Below, piece after piece: positions 48,901 to 61,425 of a stretch of 64,000 nt of DNA. The stretch is taken from NCBI GenBank assembly GCA_023333565.1, contig JAJKFH010001585.1:186001-250000 (forward strand). The letters are read 5' to 3'. The translations under genes were made by a program, and so were the position numbers. This DNA comes from Puffinus mauretanicus. Its lineage: Eukaryota > Chordata > Aves > Procellariiformes > Procellariidae. Under the pieces are notes generated by a model. It was not told the DNA's origin. It saw only the letters and a program-made list of their open reading frames with translations, and did no database searches. Positions within the stretch are counted from its first letter, which is position 1. Every line of letters starts with the position of its first letter.

Positions 48901-51030
48901 ATTTTGGAAAGTTCATGGAGTTCTTGTCACATCCATTTCTATTTCATGCTAGTGATACAGCACTTTCATAATGTTTGAGAAATTTTTGGGAAAATAAAAA
49001 ATGTAATAGGTTATGTTATGGAGGAGTGTTTCACAACTTCAGTATGCTTGAATATATATTATACTTCCATAGGAAATCCCTATGGGTGCAAAACTCCCAT
49101 GGGCTTGAAGATAGAAAGAGGTGGAATTTTTCTGAAGTCTACTTAAGAAAATACTATTTTCCTAGGGAGAAGGAGAGACATTTGTATTAAAGATCAAAGG
49201 GGTTGAACCACTTGGGGATTAAATTACTATACCTATTGATTAAAAAAAAAAAATGCACCTAGAAAAGAACTAAAGAACCGCAAATGCATATCAGTTGGAG
49301 TATTAGTAACACCAATCTGATCTTGTAATACTAGTTAAAAGGTAGCTCCAATATTCATGTAGATTTAATTTCATTGGTGTACCTGGGAGCACAAATAACC
49401 CTCAGCAAGAGATACAATCACTTGTTAATCCCAGTTCTCTGAAAATTACAGCTGAAAATATTTTTGTATAAACATCCAATGTTAAGATCAGTGCTATGCA
49501 AAATGAATGTGCTATCAAAGCCAGACTGTCTTTGTTTTCAGAGAACACATAAAAGCCAGCTTGTGACAACTTTTGGTTGTTAAAAGCACCATGATACTTT
49601 TATAAGAGGCAGAGTGTTGATTTTCAATTATGTGTCCAAATTGAGCGTGGGTACTTATATTCCTTCTATTTAAAAAATCACAATTGTCCTTTTAATTGAG
49701 CACAGTAGAATTTTCTTCTTCCCCTAAAAACCAAGATAGGGTATGTTATTAAGCAGCTACCAGATTCTTATGCGTGTGATTGCATTTCACTTGCAGTCAG
49801 TTCATATTTTAAGATCAAATAATCCCATAACCTCAGGTTTAGGATGCAAACTTCAGTGCATACATGTTGTCTCCTCTATACATTTCCTAGGCTAACATCT
49901 AAGGAAAATATTAAACGGCATCCACAAAACAATATTGAACTTTGTAAGCCAAATGATATCAGCAGGAATCTTTACATTGATTTTTGCTGACTTTGAATTA
50001 GGCCTTTTTGGAATAATAAGATAAAACAGGATAACAAGAAACAAAGATAAAATTCTGACTCCACTGAAATTAGCAACAGTTTTGTGAGTGATTTCAATGC
50101 AGCCAGCTTTTAATCCAAAGAGAGTTTTTGTTTTACTTTGGTACATTTTAGGGGAGAAGGAGGAAAGGTGATGAATGAGGAGAAATGATGGTTTCTGCCA
50201 TTAACAAGTACTGCCAATCTAGTTCATTTTGGCATTGGCAGAGTACATGAAATCAAAGCAGGTACTATGTAAATATAGGCTTTAAACCACAAAATAGTAA
50301 GTGACTATAATTTAAACTTTCCTTTCTGGACTGTAGGAGAAAAAAATATTTTCAATCTACACCTCACAAGATTAACATTTAAATGAGGGGACAAGTTAAA
50401 GGGGAAATTTAAAATAACTACAATTCATCTCCACTAGAAAAAAATCAAAATTCCCAGAAAAGTTTATTCATGGTGTAAAAGTTAATAAAAGGGCATCTAA
50501 TAAACAGACAATGTAACAGTTAACAAGATAGTAATACAAAAAAAAACCCCAAAACCTTCTTAAAAATCTCAAATGCTAACGGGGAAAAAAATAGATTAAT
50601 GTATAAGATTCCACCCAAAGCACTTTGCCAGTGCCTGCAATAGAAGTGTTTAATACAACCAAAAACCTTAATGAAAATCTCATCTGACAACTGACCCCAG
50701 TGGAAAGAATGGTAACAAATGCAGGAGGGACTAAAGTATTAATTCATATTTCATACGGTATTATAAATCACAACAAAGGGACAAAGGAAACTATAGGATA
50801 AATGGAATGATATTAGATTCTATTTCCAACTACCTCAGGGACGCCGAGAACAGATATGTTGTGCATTAGCTCATTTGTCTGCTTGTATATACAGTGTAGA
50901 AGGAAACATACTGAACCCATATATAACCTAGTTAAAAAAAAAAAAAAAGGAAATGTTCATTAAAAATATAATTTCTTAACCATGTAGCACAGACCTGAAA
51001 AAAAACAGAATAGAAAGAGCTCAGGGGGAT
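48901..51030. other. AT-rich non-coding stretch
   Basis: No gene or confident repeat was recognised. A-runs lie at about 49241 and 50936-50948 and an AAAACCCC tract at about 50541. The 84-codon minus-strand frame at 49.9-50.1 kb has no known motif. Confidence 0.55.
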
Positions 51031-51310
51031 TCTTGTTAAACAATAGAAAATTCTGTTGGACAAATGCCCTTACAGCCAATCTGTTACCCCGTTCCTTGGT
51101 GTGGGGCATGTCAGGGACATGCCAGGATCAAACATGGGAAGGAGCATGGACTAGAATACGCGGAGTTCCATTCAGTCGCCAGCAGCCAGAGGAGTCCCTG
51201 CGGGAAACAGCCGAGGTAGTGCAGCCTTTGTGCTGCTTTGAGTCGTGCTTGGGGTTGGTTTGGACCCAGCTGTACTGAGGACTGGGGGAGGTTGGATGAT
51301 TACTTAGAGT
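51031..51310. other. GC/CpG-richer island of unknown origin
   Basis: A block with several CpGs (ATACGCGGAGTTCC, CAGTCGCCAGC, CTGCGGGAAACAGCCGAGG) embedded in AT-rich DNA. An 81-codon plus-strand frame covers it but shows no family motif. It may be an inserted repeat that is young enough to keep CpGs, or a small unmethylated regulatory element. It carries the p53-like site at 51104-51124. Confidence 0.5.
51104..51124. promoter_or_regulatory. p53-family response-element-like motif
   Basis: Two decamers, GGGCATGTCA and GGACATGCCA, separated by one base, each fit the RRRCWWGYYY half-site at nine of ten positions, with both CATG cores intact. The known p53/p63/p73 site is two such half-sites with a 0-13 base spacer. 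The match is visible; binding is inference. Confidence 0.3.
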
Positions 51311-54300
51311 TTGCCAGCAGCAGCTGGCACTTTAAAATGCTGAAAGAAGTTCAAAACTGGAGTCAAAATACTGTCTTTCTCTTCTGCTTCCCTCTTTTCC
51401 GACATTATATACATAATTTATATAATATATATGATAAAGTAACTGTTTTGCTATTAAACCCTTGCCCACGCACACATTTTCTTTCAAAAAGTTACTGAAA
51501 AAATCTAATGTCACAGAGTAGTTTATTACTTAGGTGAGGTGGTGTTACAAAACAGTCACATAAAAATTGTTATTTTTATAGTGAACATGAACAAATGTCT
51601 GAATTTTCTATCTGAAATAGTGAGTATGTTTAAAATGACAACTCTTTTACATTTAAATGTTGCATTCCTCCATGTTGTTAGTATGATTTACTCTTACTTA
51701 TTTATGTAGAGATGTGCTTATTATACTGATTGGATATTTACTGTTTTATTCTTCTTAGCACCGCACTCTAGTGCCTATAAAGCTGTGAGAATATGAACCA
51801 GTTCTTTTTTTTTTTTTTTTTGGTGCTCACAAATAATCAAGAAATTATTAACAAAGCTCCACTTGTAGAATTTAAATAGTGTCAGAATTTGACTTGCAGA
51901 TCTCAGGACAAATTTGCAAGGTTGACTGTCAGAATAGGTTTTTGTTTTTTTTAAAAACTTGTCAACAGAGTACACTTAAGACAGAGTTAATGAGAGACAA
52001 CACACAGAGAATCCAATTATACAGTTTTTTACAGATTGCTTATTGGAGTATAAGTATGCTTTAATAGCATACACAAAGTCAAAGAGCCCACATAAGAATA
52101 GTCAAGATAATTGAGGATGGATTTATTCAGAGGATACAGAAATTAAGGCATAGATCCTTACCTTAGAAGCTGCCTCCTGGGAATTACTTTTAGACTAGCT
52201 AGGACATGGGGATTACAGATGGGCAAGAGGAGTGGGAGACATCAGAACTTAAGAAAGGCCCAGGAAAGCAGTGTGTTGGTTTATATGAAAATGAACCCAG
52301 GCTTTTAAAATACTTAATGCATTTAGGATTCTGGATTAGAAAACTGTCAGAACACATAGTGCCTTCTGTGCGCTTTGGATGTCTTCCTATGGCTGTCAAG
52401 ACATAGGACTCTTATTTCGGTTTTACTACAGGTCATGTAAGACTGTGGAGCAACAGCATTCAAGAGGTAGCTGTCCTTCTGGGAACTGGCATCTTTAACA
52501 GCTAACATTCCTCCCTTTAGCAGGTGTGAAGGGTACTGTTCTTTCAGTCTAATTACTTAATATTTTAATACTTTTGTGAAGTTTGAGTCCCATCAGGCAA
52601 AGAAGTGTCTAGGTTCCAGTTTAGAGAAAATAATGCAAACTTCCCCCTCCAGTCTGGAATACTGCAGGTCTCTCAAGCACAGATGTACCGTTTTGTGGTC
52701 CCCATGTGGCTTTAACTTAAAATACCCATTTAAATCCTTAGTTCAACCAGGATACCGGATCTGCCCATATGTGGCAGCAAAGTTTCTGAGGTTTCAACAA
52801 GATTTCTAGGGAAAGCTACAATGTCTGTGGTCTCTCGGGCCCTAAACAGATTAGGCTGTGTTTGTTCTTTTGGTTTACTTTGGATATATGTTAGGAGTTA
52901 GGTGATAGTTCAGATCTTGCCTGGGGAGTGTTATGATTCTGATGTGACAGGTATTTTACAAACACAGCATCGGCAAACCATCCATCTCCCAAAGCATAGA
53001 CACTGCAATTCAAAGATGAAATACAGAAGAGGAATACAAACAATGAGGTAGAGAAGTACAAGCAAAAGGGATCATTTAGTCATCTTCATCAGCAGATTTT
53101 TAGACAGAGGTCACAAAGATGAAGAGCATCAACAGAACATAATGAAATAATCTTGCATACGTTTATATGAAGCTCCTCCCAAATATTCAGAAAGGCAGTG
53201 TTTGAAAACTGAACTAGTAGAGAAGGGAGGGTGACATAATGGATTGATGGCAGGAGGATGTGACTTTTTAAATGAGAAATGATGATCAATTGAGGATAAA
53301 CAGAGCAGAACTTTGAAAGTAACAACAAATATTTCATGCTTGATGGAACAAGGAAGAGCAAGGAGAAGTAAAGGGACACAAAAAAAGGTGACATTGCTAA
53401 AATAATATTACTGGGAAGAATATGTGGTGGTGCAATTCTGGATAAATATAAATAGGAATGAATTGCCAAAACAAATGAAAGTGTAGTATAAAAAGCTAGT
53501 TTGGTGGGAGTTGATAAAAATCTGGACAGGAATTGTAGGTGTTTGGTTGAATAGGAAAGGCAAATATTACTACAGCAAAATAGAGACATAACCTGCAGAA
53601 TCCAGAGAGCAGTGAAATCACATCCAGGTTGTGGGTTGAGTGACAGGCTGGAGGCTGTGTTGTCCAGAAAATTCAGGAAAGGAAGTAGAAGGTAGTGTTT
53701 TGGGAGGGGAAAGTAAGGGCTGTCTTTTAGGTATGATCTTGAGTTGATAAATATTCACAAAGGGATGTCAGACAGGCTGACCAATATTTAAATCTGAAAT
53801 CGTAACAAAGAAGTAGTTTTGTGAGTCATAAATACATAAAAGATGGTTGAATTTTTGATGGCATTCAAGCATCAGCACGGATAGTTGGTAGGTCATGCAA
53901 GCTGTTGTTTGTCATTTTTGTTGTACATATTGGAAAGGAAGGACGAAAATAATCTTTAGAATAAGTGATAAACAATAAAAAAAAAGAAAAAAAATCTGCA
54001 CTCTTTGGCATCACAGCAAATCTCCCAGTTCTGGAGGAAGCCTCATGCCACAACTGGGTAGTCAAAAACTTAGACAAGTGAAGGCTACAAGCCAGGAACT
54101 GTAAACATTTTGAAAGCTGGACATGAATCTGCTATAGAGCCGGACATATTATCAGGCTCGTTCTAACTCCGAAATTTATTCACTGCATTTTCTTTAGTCC
54201 ATTCACTCGGCTTCCAAAGTCCTCTCCTGGAATTAGATGCCTTTAATAAACCCCTTTAATAAACAAGTGCCAAAAGGCAATTCCAAGAGTGGTTAGTCTT

Positions 54301-57131
54301 TCTGTTTGAGACACAGGAAAACAAGTCTGCGTTGGGAGCCCAGGCTTTCCTTGTCTGTGGAGAGTGTGGACGTCCTGTTCAGCTCCCTTTTTTTCCAAGT
54401 CGTCCTCTCTATTTTCCAGAAAAGTGGACAGTTTCTAGGGAGCTACACAGGTGACTGTGCTGCACTTCTCCTGTAGAAGCAATTGCTGTCCATGGAATAG
54501 TTCAATATTTGTTGGCTCAAACATGCTCAGGCAGGATTTTCTAGCTGAGAGCACTAATACAGAACACAGGGTGCTTCATTGGCACTGGTAGTACAGCTGG
54601 GGTTTTGGGGTTTTTTTTTGTTTTTTTTTTTCCAGTTGTGTCTAATGCTTCTGGGGTAACACTTATGATCTGAATATCTCAAAAGACAAATTGTGTGGCT
54701 GCAACAAATTAACTGAATGTTTTTCTCCAGGACACATACACATAGATGAATAAAGTAAGTTTTTTGGAAGGGTTTGGGTTGTTTTTTTCTGTTATTTTTA
54801 CTTTTTGATCACATACAAAGGTTTCATATTAATGGTTTACTAAATTGCGGAAGTTTACACAACTAAAAGTTCTGTGTAAGAACCTATAAAATATATAGGC
54901 TTGCATATGTAACATAGGTTTACAACCTATGCAAAGAATATCTAGATACTACTCTGTGTCAGAATCCATCCAGCAAGGTAGTTACTGTTGCTCATAATGA
55001 TAATACACAGAGATAGATATTTAGCGATTTTTTTTCCCTTTTGTCTCCCTACCCAAGTTCAATGAATGAACTTCAAATACATTTTTACTTCTTCCATATG
55101 TATTGTCCAGTACATAACATTCTTCCTTGCCAGGCAGTCTCTCAGCCTGAGCTACTCCTCCCTCTCATTTGACACATATGCATAAAACTGTGTCAAGTTT
55201 TTCCATCTCAACTTTTCAGAGCTGTGTCTTTTTATTTTTATCTCTTAAAATATTCTCACAGCCTCATCAACAAAACCCGTCTCCATTATTTTAAGTTCTT
55301 CTTTCCAGTTTCTCTATGAATGAAATTGGAGCATATCTATCTACTTACCATTCAGCCCATATTACAGTACTGTTCTCAGGAAGAAGGCTAACATGATGAA
55401 TACATCTAAAACCTCTAAGAAAAAAAGTCGCTATTAAGGAGATTGTTCATTAGTAATGATAATAGACAGCAATGATGAATTGGCTTGTTTTCAATCTATG
55501 TATATATTTATCTGCTTTTGCTATTGCAGAAACAGTGGCTTTTTAGTAAATGTATCTTTCAAGTCTGCAGTGATCCTAAGGAAAATATACTTTGTGTTAT
55601 CAATATTAAAATTACAAGCAGTGTGCTTTGTTAATCGTTGCAGGTGCCAGAGTGTGACAAGTGAGAGTCATGACCATTTGGTGGAAATATCCAAAGATCA
55701 AACAGTTTTTGAAACCGTAGTACAGATCACACCTGAAAGACATTCACTGCAGAGTGCTCAGCTACTAGTTTGTCAATTACTGGAATGTGTAAATGAAAGA
55801 CAAAATTAATCACATACATATACATTAATTTTAGTATAATACATTTTAGCAATAACAAGGTCTAAATGCATGGATGAATAAACTTGGAGAAATAATGGAA
55901 ACTGAGAGAGTTACATGTTTGTAAAATAATAAGGCCACAGGCTAAATGGGTTTGCTGCTATTTGTAAGATTTTCAGAATAAAAGCAATGAAGAATTGTTA
56001 GAAGTATGGCTAGAATGAGTGTTGAAATTTCTGAAATTTCTTGTGGGTTAGAAAGATAACTCTGTCCTGGCCGAAATGCAGCAGGGTGATTAGGGTTCCT
56101 AGGTCCAGACAGTACTGAAGATTATCATAACCGCTGATAAATGGGCATGTGTTGCCTCAAATTACCTCTGACATACTATTCAGAGCTCAATTTCTTCTCA
56201 GTTAGAGGCCTGCTAACTGAGCCTACTGCTAAATAGAAAAAAAGTACCACAGGCTGATCGAGACCCACAAGATCAAGTGGCATTGATGGGTTCAGCCCAT
56301 GTTGCTAAGGGCCCCCTCTCCCTGTAGCAAGTATGTCTTGGACACAACTAACTGGGGCAATGTAAAACAAGGGAAAGGCATAGGAGAGCAATTAAACAGT
56401 AAGGATATTTTGGGCTCCAGTGCTTTAGCTTATCTGATTCAAGATGGATCTGACATGGATTGTAACTACTGTACAATCAATATTCCCAGACTATTGGATA
56501 AATGTGTTTCAAACTGTGACTTGGATAAAATGTTGAAATCTATAACAATTATTTATAAAATATTTGTATGTTAGTAATCAATTACTTCAATGAATAGCCA
56601 ACTATTAAAATTTAAAATTAGATTTAACTCTGATGTTTTAATTTTATGATGCCATGGAAACCATTTTTTTCCCCAGAAATTGAAGGTACAAGGTACATGT
56701 TGATTTTTAGTTTAGAATTAATTTCTTTTGTGTAAAAATGTTTTTGAATAACCAAGGATTTCATTATTGCCACGTTTTGTAGAATATAGTGTTAAGTTTA
56801 TTTCAAAAATCCACGCTCTCTGTAAGCCTTGAAAGGTTTTAGTGAAGACATATGTTTTGCTTCAATGTTTTGACATAAAGATAGTAGCAAGTTAATTAAT
56901 TACAACTTGCATATTTGTTGTGAAAAAGTTGCTCTGCTAAATTAAAAACCTAGGACCTTTATCATGTCAATCATAAAAAGATTTCTGCACAGAAACAATT
57001 TAAAATATTAGGATCACTGATTATTAAAGTTTGTTTCTGGTACATTTTCTTTAAATGCCTCTACTATTTGTGATGTATATGATATAAAATAAAGGCCAGA
57101 TTTATCAGCTAAGTTAGATCATGTAATTAAA
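51311..57131. other. AT-rich non-coding stretch with a purine-skewed segment
   Basis: No gene was recognised over about 5.8 kb. A 17-base T-run is at 51805-51821 and a T/G-rich tract at 54601-54632. The plus strand of about 53000-54100 is markedly purine-rich, which leaves a 166-codon minus-strand frame open by composition alone. Other frames of 90-117 codons (55.46-55.81 and 56.30-56.57 kb) show no known motif. Confidence 0.5.
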
Positions 57132-57134
57132 TTG

Positions 57135-57420
57135 GATCTACACCAGTCTCAGCCTTCCTTGCTCCAGACTTTCCTCCTTGTCTCTGGGACCTTGGATTTC
57201 CAAAGAACAGTCTTACTGGTGAAGGTTGGGGCAAAGAAGGTTGTCAGTACCTCAGCCTTTTCCACACACTGTGTCACTAGGATCCCTGCCCCACTCAACA
57301 GCAGGCCCACATTTTCCCTAGTCACCCTTTTGCTGTTTACATACTTTAGAAGTACTTTATGTACTAGAGAAGCCTTTTTGCCTTCGACATCCCTTGCCAG
57401 ATTCAGCTCCAACATTAAGG
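57135..57420 (-). pseudogene. CR1 LINE ORF2 linker fragment, minus strand
   Basis: Minus-strand translation gives LELNLARDVEGKKA, then YVNSKRVTRENVGLLLSGAG, ILVTQCVEKAEVLTTFFAPT and FTSKTVLW. This is the CR1 ORF2 linker between endonuclease and reverse transcriptase, the same region found at 24496-24738. Both flanking domains are absent. One short insertion relative to the usual 'GFYRYV' stretch is apparent (KASLVHKVLLKYV). It is a dead fragment truncated on both sides. Confidence 0.88.
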
Positions 57421-60079
57421 TTTAACTTGTCTTTAATGGACTTTCTTTAATAAAATAAGTAATATTTTTAAGTTACTGGCACAGGAATTCTCTAAGCTTT
57501 ATGAAAAATACATAGAGCAAAATCATGTAATATTGGGCAATAAAATTCCCTACAATTCTATTCAGTCCTCAGCTGGTCAAAGCAACCATTCCTTGTAATC
57601 ATTCTATGTTTTGGTTGAAGAAGGTGCTGAAATGGCAACAGCTTCAGGATCTGGTCCATACTGAATAATTTCAGTACTTGCAATATATGGAACTGCCCAC
57701 TGATCTCTTTACAGGTGGAAATACAGGTAAGGAGCACCTAGTGGTCATGAGATATATTTCAAAAGGTTAATTATCAGCTAAATCCAACCATAAATTTATA
57801 TAAAAGTAAAAGAACAATGCATCGCCATGAGCAATGTTCTGTAGTAAAGAACAGTGTTCAGTATATACTCCAGGTCAATTTGCCTTACACTTAGCCTGAA
57901 GAAATGAGAATGGCATAGGAAATTAATGGTAGATGCTGAACATAATCCTGTAATCAAAACTCTTTTGGTTGGAAAGACACAGAACCTCTTACTCTGTATA
58001 ATGTTGGTGATACGTATATTCTGTTGGATACTGCCATTGGTATCATTTCACATATATAATCTTAGTAGGAATCACAATTTATTTTTCTATGATGTTATAC
58101 ATTGAAATGGGCAGTAGAGTCTGTTGTCAATTTTTTTTAGTATATTTAATGAACATCTTTACATTTAAACTAAATATCTTTTTCAACCTCTCTGCTGAAG
58201 TAGCCCTGAAGCTTAATTTTAAGCATGTGCTGAAGTTCCTTTAACTCCAATGACTTCTGCATCACTCTAAATACACTTAATGCAGCAGAAATTATCTCCT
58301 TGTCTTTTCTCTCCTGATGGCATAAAATTTGCATTTTTTGTAATGTTCATAATCTGTTTTTTTCATATTCTTATTAGTGTTCTTATTAGTGGATTTGTTG
58401 ATGTAATTCTATTAATTTTGTACGGGCAATGCAAGATACTGTTACAGCTTTACAGGAGATTAGGGATCCAATTCTGCCAAATCCTAGAGACCCAGAAGAG
58501 ATAAAACTTAGAAGAGAGGGAGAGGGTATATTTTAACTAATATTTCATAATATAGCATGTACTAAATAAAAAAATAAGCATCATCACTCTCTAACATCTA
58601 GAAATCTTGTGTTTTTTCTCAGTCTTCCTTTAAAACAAAGTTCTAGAAGTTCTTCTCTGCAATTTATTTTGTTTTAAGACAATTGGATTTGGGGTCTGGT
58701 CTTAGTAAGTGAACCATGAAGTCTCTACATTGCCTGAAACAGCTTTGTAAAACTATTTATTAATTGCTTTAGGCAAGTATTTTATGTACATACACATATT
58801 TATTTGTTTATTATTTTGTGGGGAGGAGATAAAATTATAATTAGTATTTCATTTCTTCAGAATTATGGTAGCTGTAACCACATAGTACTGGAAAAGTTTC
58901 TGATTGGGAAGTTGATTTAAGATACACTATTTGCCTTTCTAACAGTCTAAAAAAAAAAGTGTTATGTCCATGCTGAAAGTAAATAATTAAAACATTATTT
59001 GGTTTATTTCTAAAAAGAAGAAAAAGAAAATCTCACCTTCCTTATAAGTACATATAAGTACATGTTATTTAATGTACAGAAGAGGAACATGAGTTTTGGC
59101 AGTAGAAAATCTAATCTACTATTAATACAAACCAGTAAAACTTCCCCAAAAGTCAATCAGGTTTATGCAGTTAGTAATTCAGTTCTAAGATGTTTGCATT
59201 TTTTTTCTAAGTGTTTTTATTTCTTTCAATCCATAAGATCCTCTGTTACAGTCATGAGGTTGCAACCTTTTTAGATTGTAGCTGGATCCACCTTGAGAAT
59301 TGGTCATGCTGTATCTGTGAAAGTTTGTGTGTATGAGAAGAAAAGATGAAAAACATGAGCAAAGAGCTACAACTTTGTATAAAATGTACTGGAGTTGCAG
59401 AAAGATGTAGCTATGAGTCAGGCTGTCTCGAACTGCATTACAGACCTGAAATAAATTCCTCGTCTGTGAGGATAGTTACTTTGTCCATCAAGACTATCAT
59501 GAGACAGAAGTCCTATCTGTAACTATATCGCTTATTCTTCTTTATATAGTACTCATACCACCCTTATCATTATAAGGTTAGCAAAAGCGGATGGGGATCT
59601 CATTTAAGGTATTTTCATTTGAGATAGCAATCCTAGTAGCTATTTGGGAGATTAATAGGTGCTTTAAGGACAGAATTCACTTCATCAAATAGATATCTAA
59701 AGTAGGTCAGATGATTCATACACTCTGTGTGCCTTTTTCCTTTTGTTGTCTATAAATCCTCAGATGATCAGTGTAGTTAGAGGAAATGTATCCCATTCAG
59801 CATATCCATATTGGTATAACAAATGCTTGTCAGGTCATACCTGAACTACGTAGGGAGCTACCAGGGGAACTCTTCCTAAACCAAGGCAGCAAAGACCCTA
59901 CCTCAGAAGGGAAACAGGTTGAACAATTATTCTATGCTCACACTGTTATAGTACCTTTCTGTTCTGAACTGATGTTGTAAAACTGACAAGGATCTGCCTA
60001 CATGAGCTTCAATCCTGAAGAAACTGAGCTGTCTGTTATAGAGTCATAACAAAAGGTTGTGAAAGAACTTGTGAGATGG
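57421..60079. other. AT-rich non-coding stretch
   Basis: No gene or confident repeat was recognised. Short A/T-runs are present near 58130 and 58950. Plus-strand frames of 64-74 codons at 58.3, 59.1 and 59.8 kb have no known motif. Confidence 0.55.
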
Positions 60080-60445
60080 CATCTTAGTCTACTTCTTCTA
60101 GCCTAATGAAGGCTTAATATGCCTAAAACATTCCTGACATATTTATTTAGCCTGCTTTAAAAATTATCCTATTGTGGCTATTCATGAGAGAACTTCACAG
60201 TTTTCCCAAGAAGCTTGTTGTCCCTGTGCTTTACTATCCTTATCAGTAGAAATATGTTTGTCTTGCTACACTTTAAGCCCTTTGCTTTTGACTCTAATCT
60301 TAAAGGATAGGACCTGGACAACAGTTTATCCCCTTCTTCCCTGCAACAACTTTCATATGTGTTTGAAGACTCCTCTCAGTATCTTTTTCTCAAGATGAGT
60401 CCCAGTACTTTTAATCTTTTCTTGTACGTGATGTTTCTTAAACCT
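60080..60445 (-). mobile_element. ancient CR1 relic, minus strand
   Basis: Phrases in order match the reverse complement of an old CR1 ORF2 C-terminal region: CTTTAAGCCCTTTGCTTTTG, then GACAACAGTTTATCCCCTTC, CAACAACTTTCATATGTGTT, TGAAGACTCCTCTCAGTATC, and TTTTAATCTTTTCTTGTACG. In better-kept copies the equivalent order is '...TTAAGCCCATTGCTTCTTG...', '...GAACAATTTATCCCCTGC...', '...CAGCCTTTTATGTACTTGAAGACTG...'. No open frame is kept. It is strongly diverged. Confidence 0.68.
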
Positions 60446-61060
60446 TTAATCAAAAAAAAATTTCAAGAAGGCTTGTCCCCAGCGAAGAAAGAAATTTCTT
60501 CTGAAGTCATACTGAACAGTGCAGCTCAGAACTCTCTACCTGGGATGACAAATATACAAAGGATCTGTATCTCAGGAAAACAATCACATGAAATTTCTCC
60601 TCTCTTCTTGAAGTAGTTTCTTCTAAGATAGAAGGGGAAAAAGAGGTTATTTAAAAGTTCCAAGTACATCTGCTGCCAATCATGGGTAAATTTAAACACA
60701 GTTTATAGAAAAATTGTGCTGCTCCTACAAAAAATCAAAGATTGTCTTGAAGAAACCTTTGACTTATTGCCACTTTCAGCCACTACTGGCAATTACTGTT
60801 TATAAACACAATTAACAGAAAAAACAATTACAAACTCTTTGATTTTACTTAGGTGCTGTCAGTGTTTAAAAGTAAGAATTTCAATAGATGGGCGGTATGC
60901 TCTTCTTTTATCGTTTTTTTGTTGTTTGTTTGGTTTTTATTTCTTTTTTCAGTCATGTATAGTCCCCAGCATACCAGGATATGGTCACAGAATCATAACT
61001 ACTAAATTCTACTGTAATGTCTGTGCTTAAATAACAACTACCATGACCATTAAACTGAAT
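60446..61060. other. AT-rich non-coding stretch
   Basis: No gene was recognised. Contains a short A-run near 60451 and a T-rich tract at about 60914-60950. Confidence 0.55.
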
Positions 61061-61140
61061 GTCCCTGCCCGTGGCAGGGGATTGGACTCTACAATATTTG
61101 AAGGTCCCTTCCAACCTAAGCCATTCTATGATTCTATGAA
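61061..61140 (+). mobile_element. CR1 LINE 3' tail fragment
   Basis: GTGGCAGGGGATTGGACTCT, then TTTGAAGGTCCCTTCCAACC and two tandem ATTCTATG units form the 3' end of a CR1. Only about 80 bp is present. It lies directly against an oppositely oriented older CR1 relic that begins just to its right. Confidence 0.9.
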
Positions 61141-61189
61141 AATGTCCTTCCTTTTTAAGGATACCTACATCACATATAGAAGTTTAATC

Positions 61190-61425
61190 AACCTGCTCCG
61201 AAAGGTCCAAGATGTCCATTGACAGATACTCCTCAGGATCTCTCCTAGTGCTTCTTGATCTTTACCATTAAAAATGTTTTAACAATCTTTTTCTTGCTGC
61301 ACTGAAGTCTAGTACTTTTTTTTTTAATTGTCTACCCTGGGCCTGTAAAACAGATCATTCAATTTCTCTTTGTAACAGTCTTTTATGAACTTGAAGTCTG
61401 CCATCATGTTCTCCTCTTAAAAATA
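61190..61425 (-). mobile_element. ancient CR1 relic, minus strand
   Basis: TGCTGCACTGAAGTCTAGTA, then CAGATCATTCAATTTCTCTT, TAACAGTCTTTTATGAACTT and GAAGTCTGCCATCATGTTCT match, in order, the reverse complement of old CR1 ORF2 C-terminal sequence ('TTGCTGCA.TTTAAGCCC', 'GAACAATT', 'CAGTCTTTTATGTACTTGAAGACTG.TATCATGTC'). It covers the same part of the element as 60080-60445, so the two are separate copies and not one split copy. Confidence 0.62.

Noticed and set aside
53089..53589. 166-codon minus-strand open frame with membrane-like hydrophobic runs
   Set aside because: The frame is open because the complementary strand is purine-rich. The hydrophobic L, S, F and Y content follows from base composition and no family motif is present.
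55456..55809. 117-codon plus-strand frame with an ordinary-looking C-terminal half
   Set aside because: The residue mix looks less biased than its neighbours, but I recognise no family, and no start context or splice pattern supports it.
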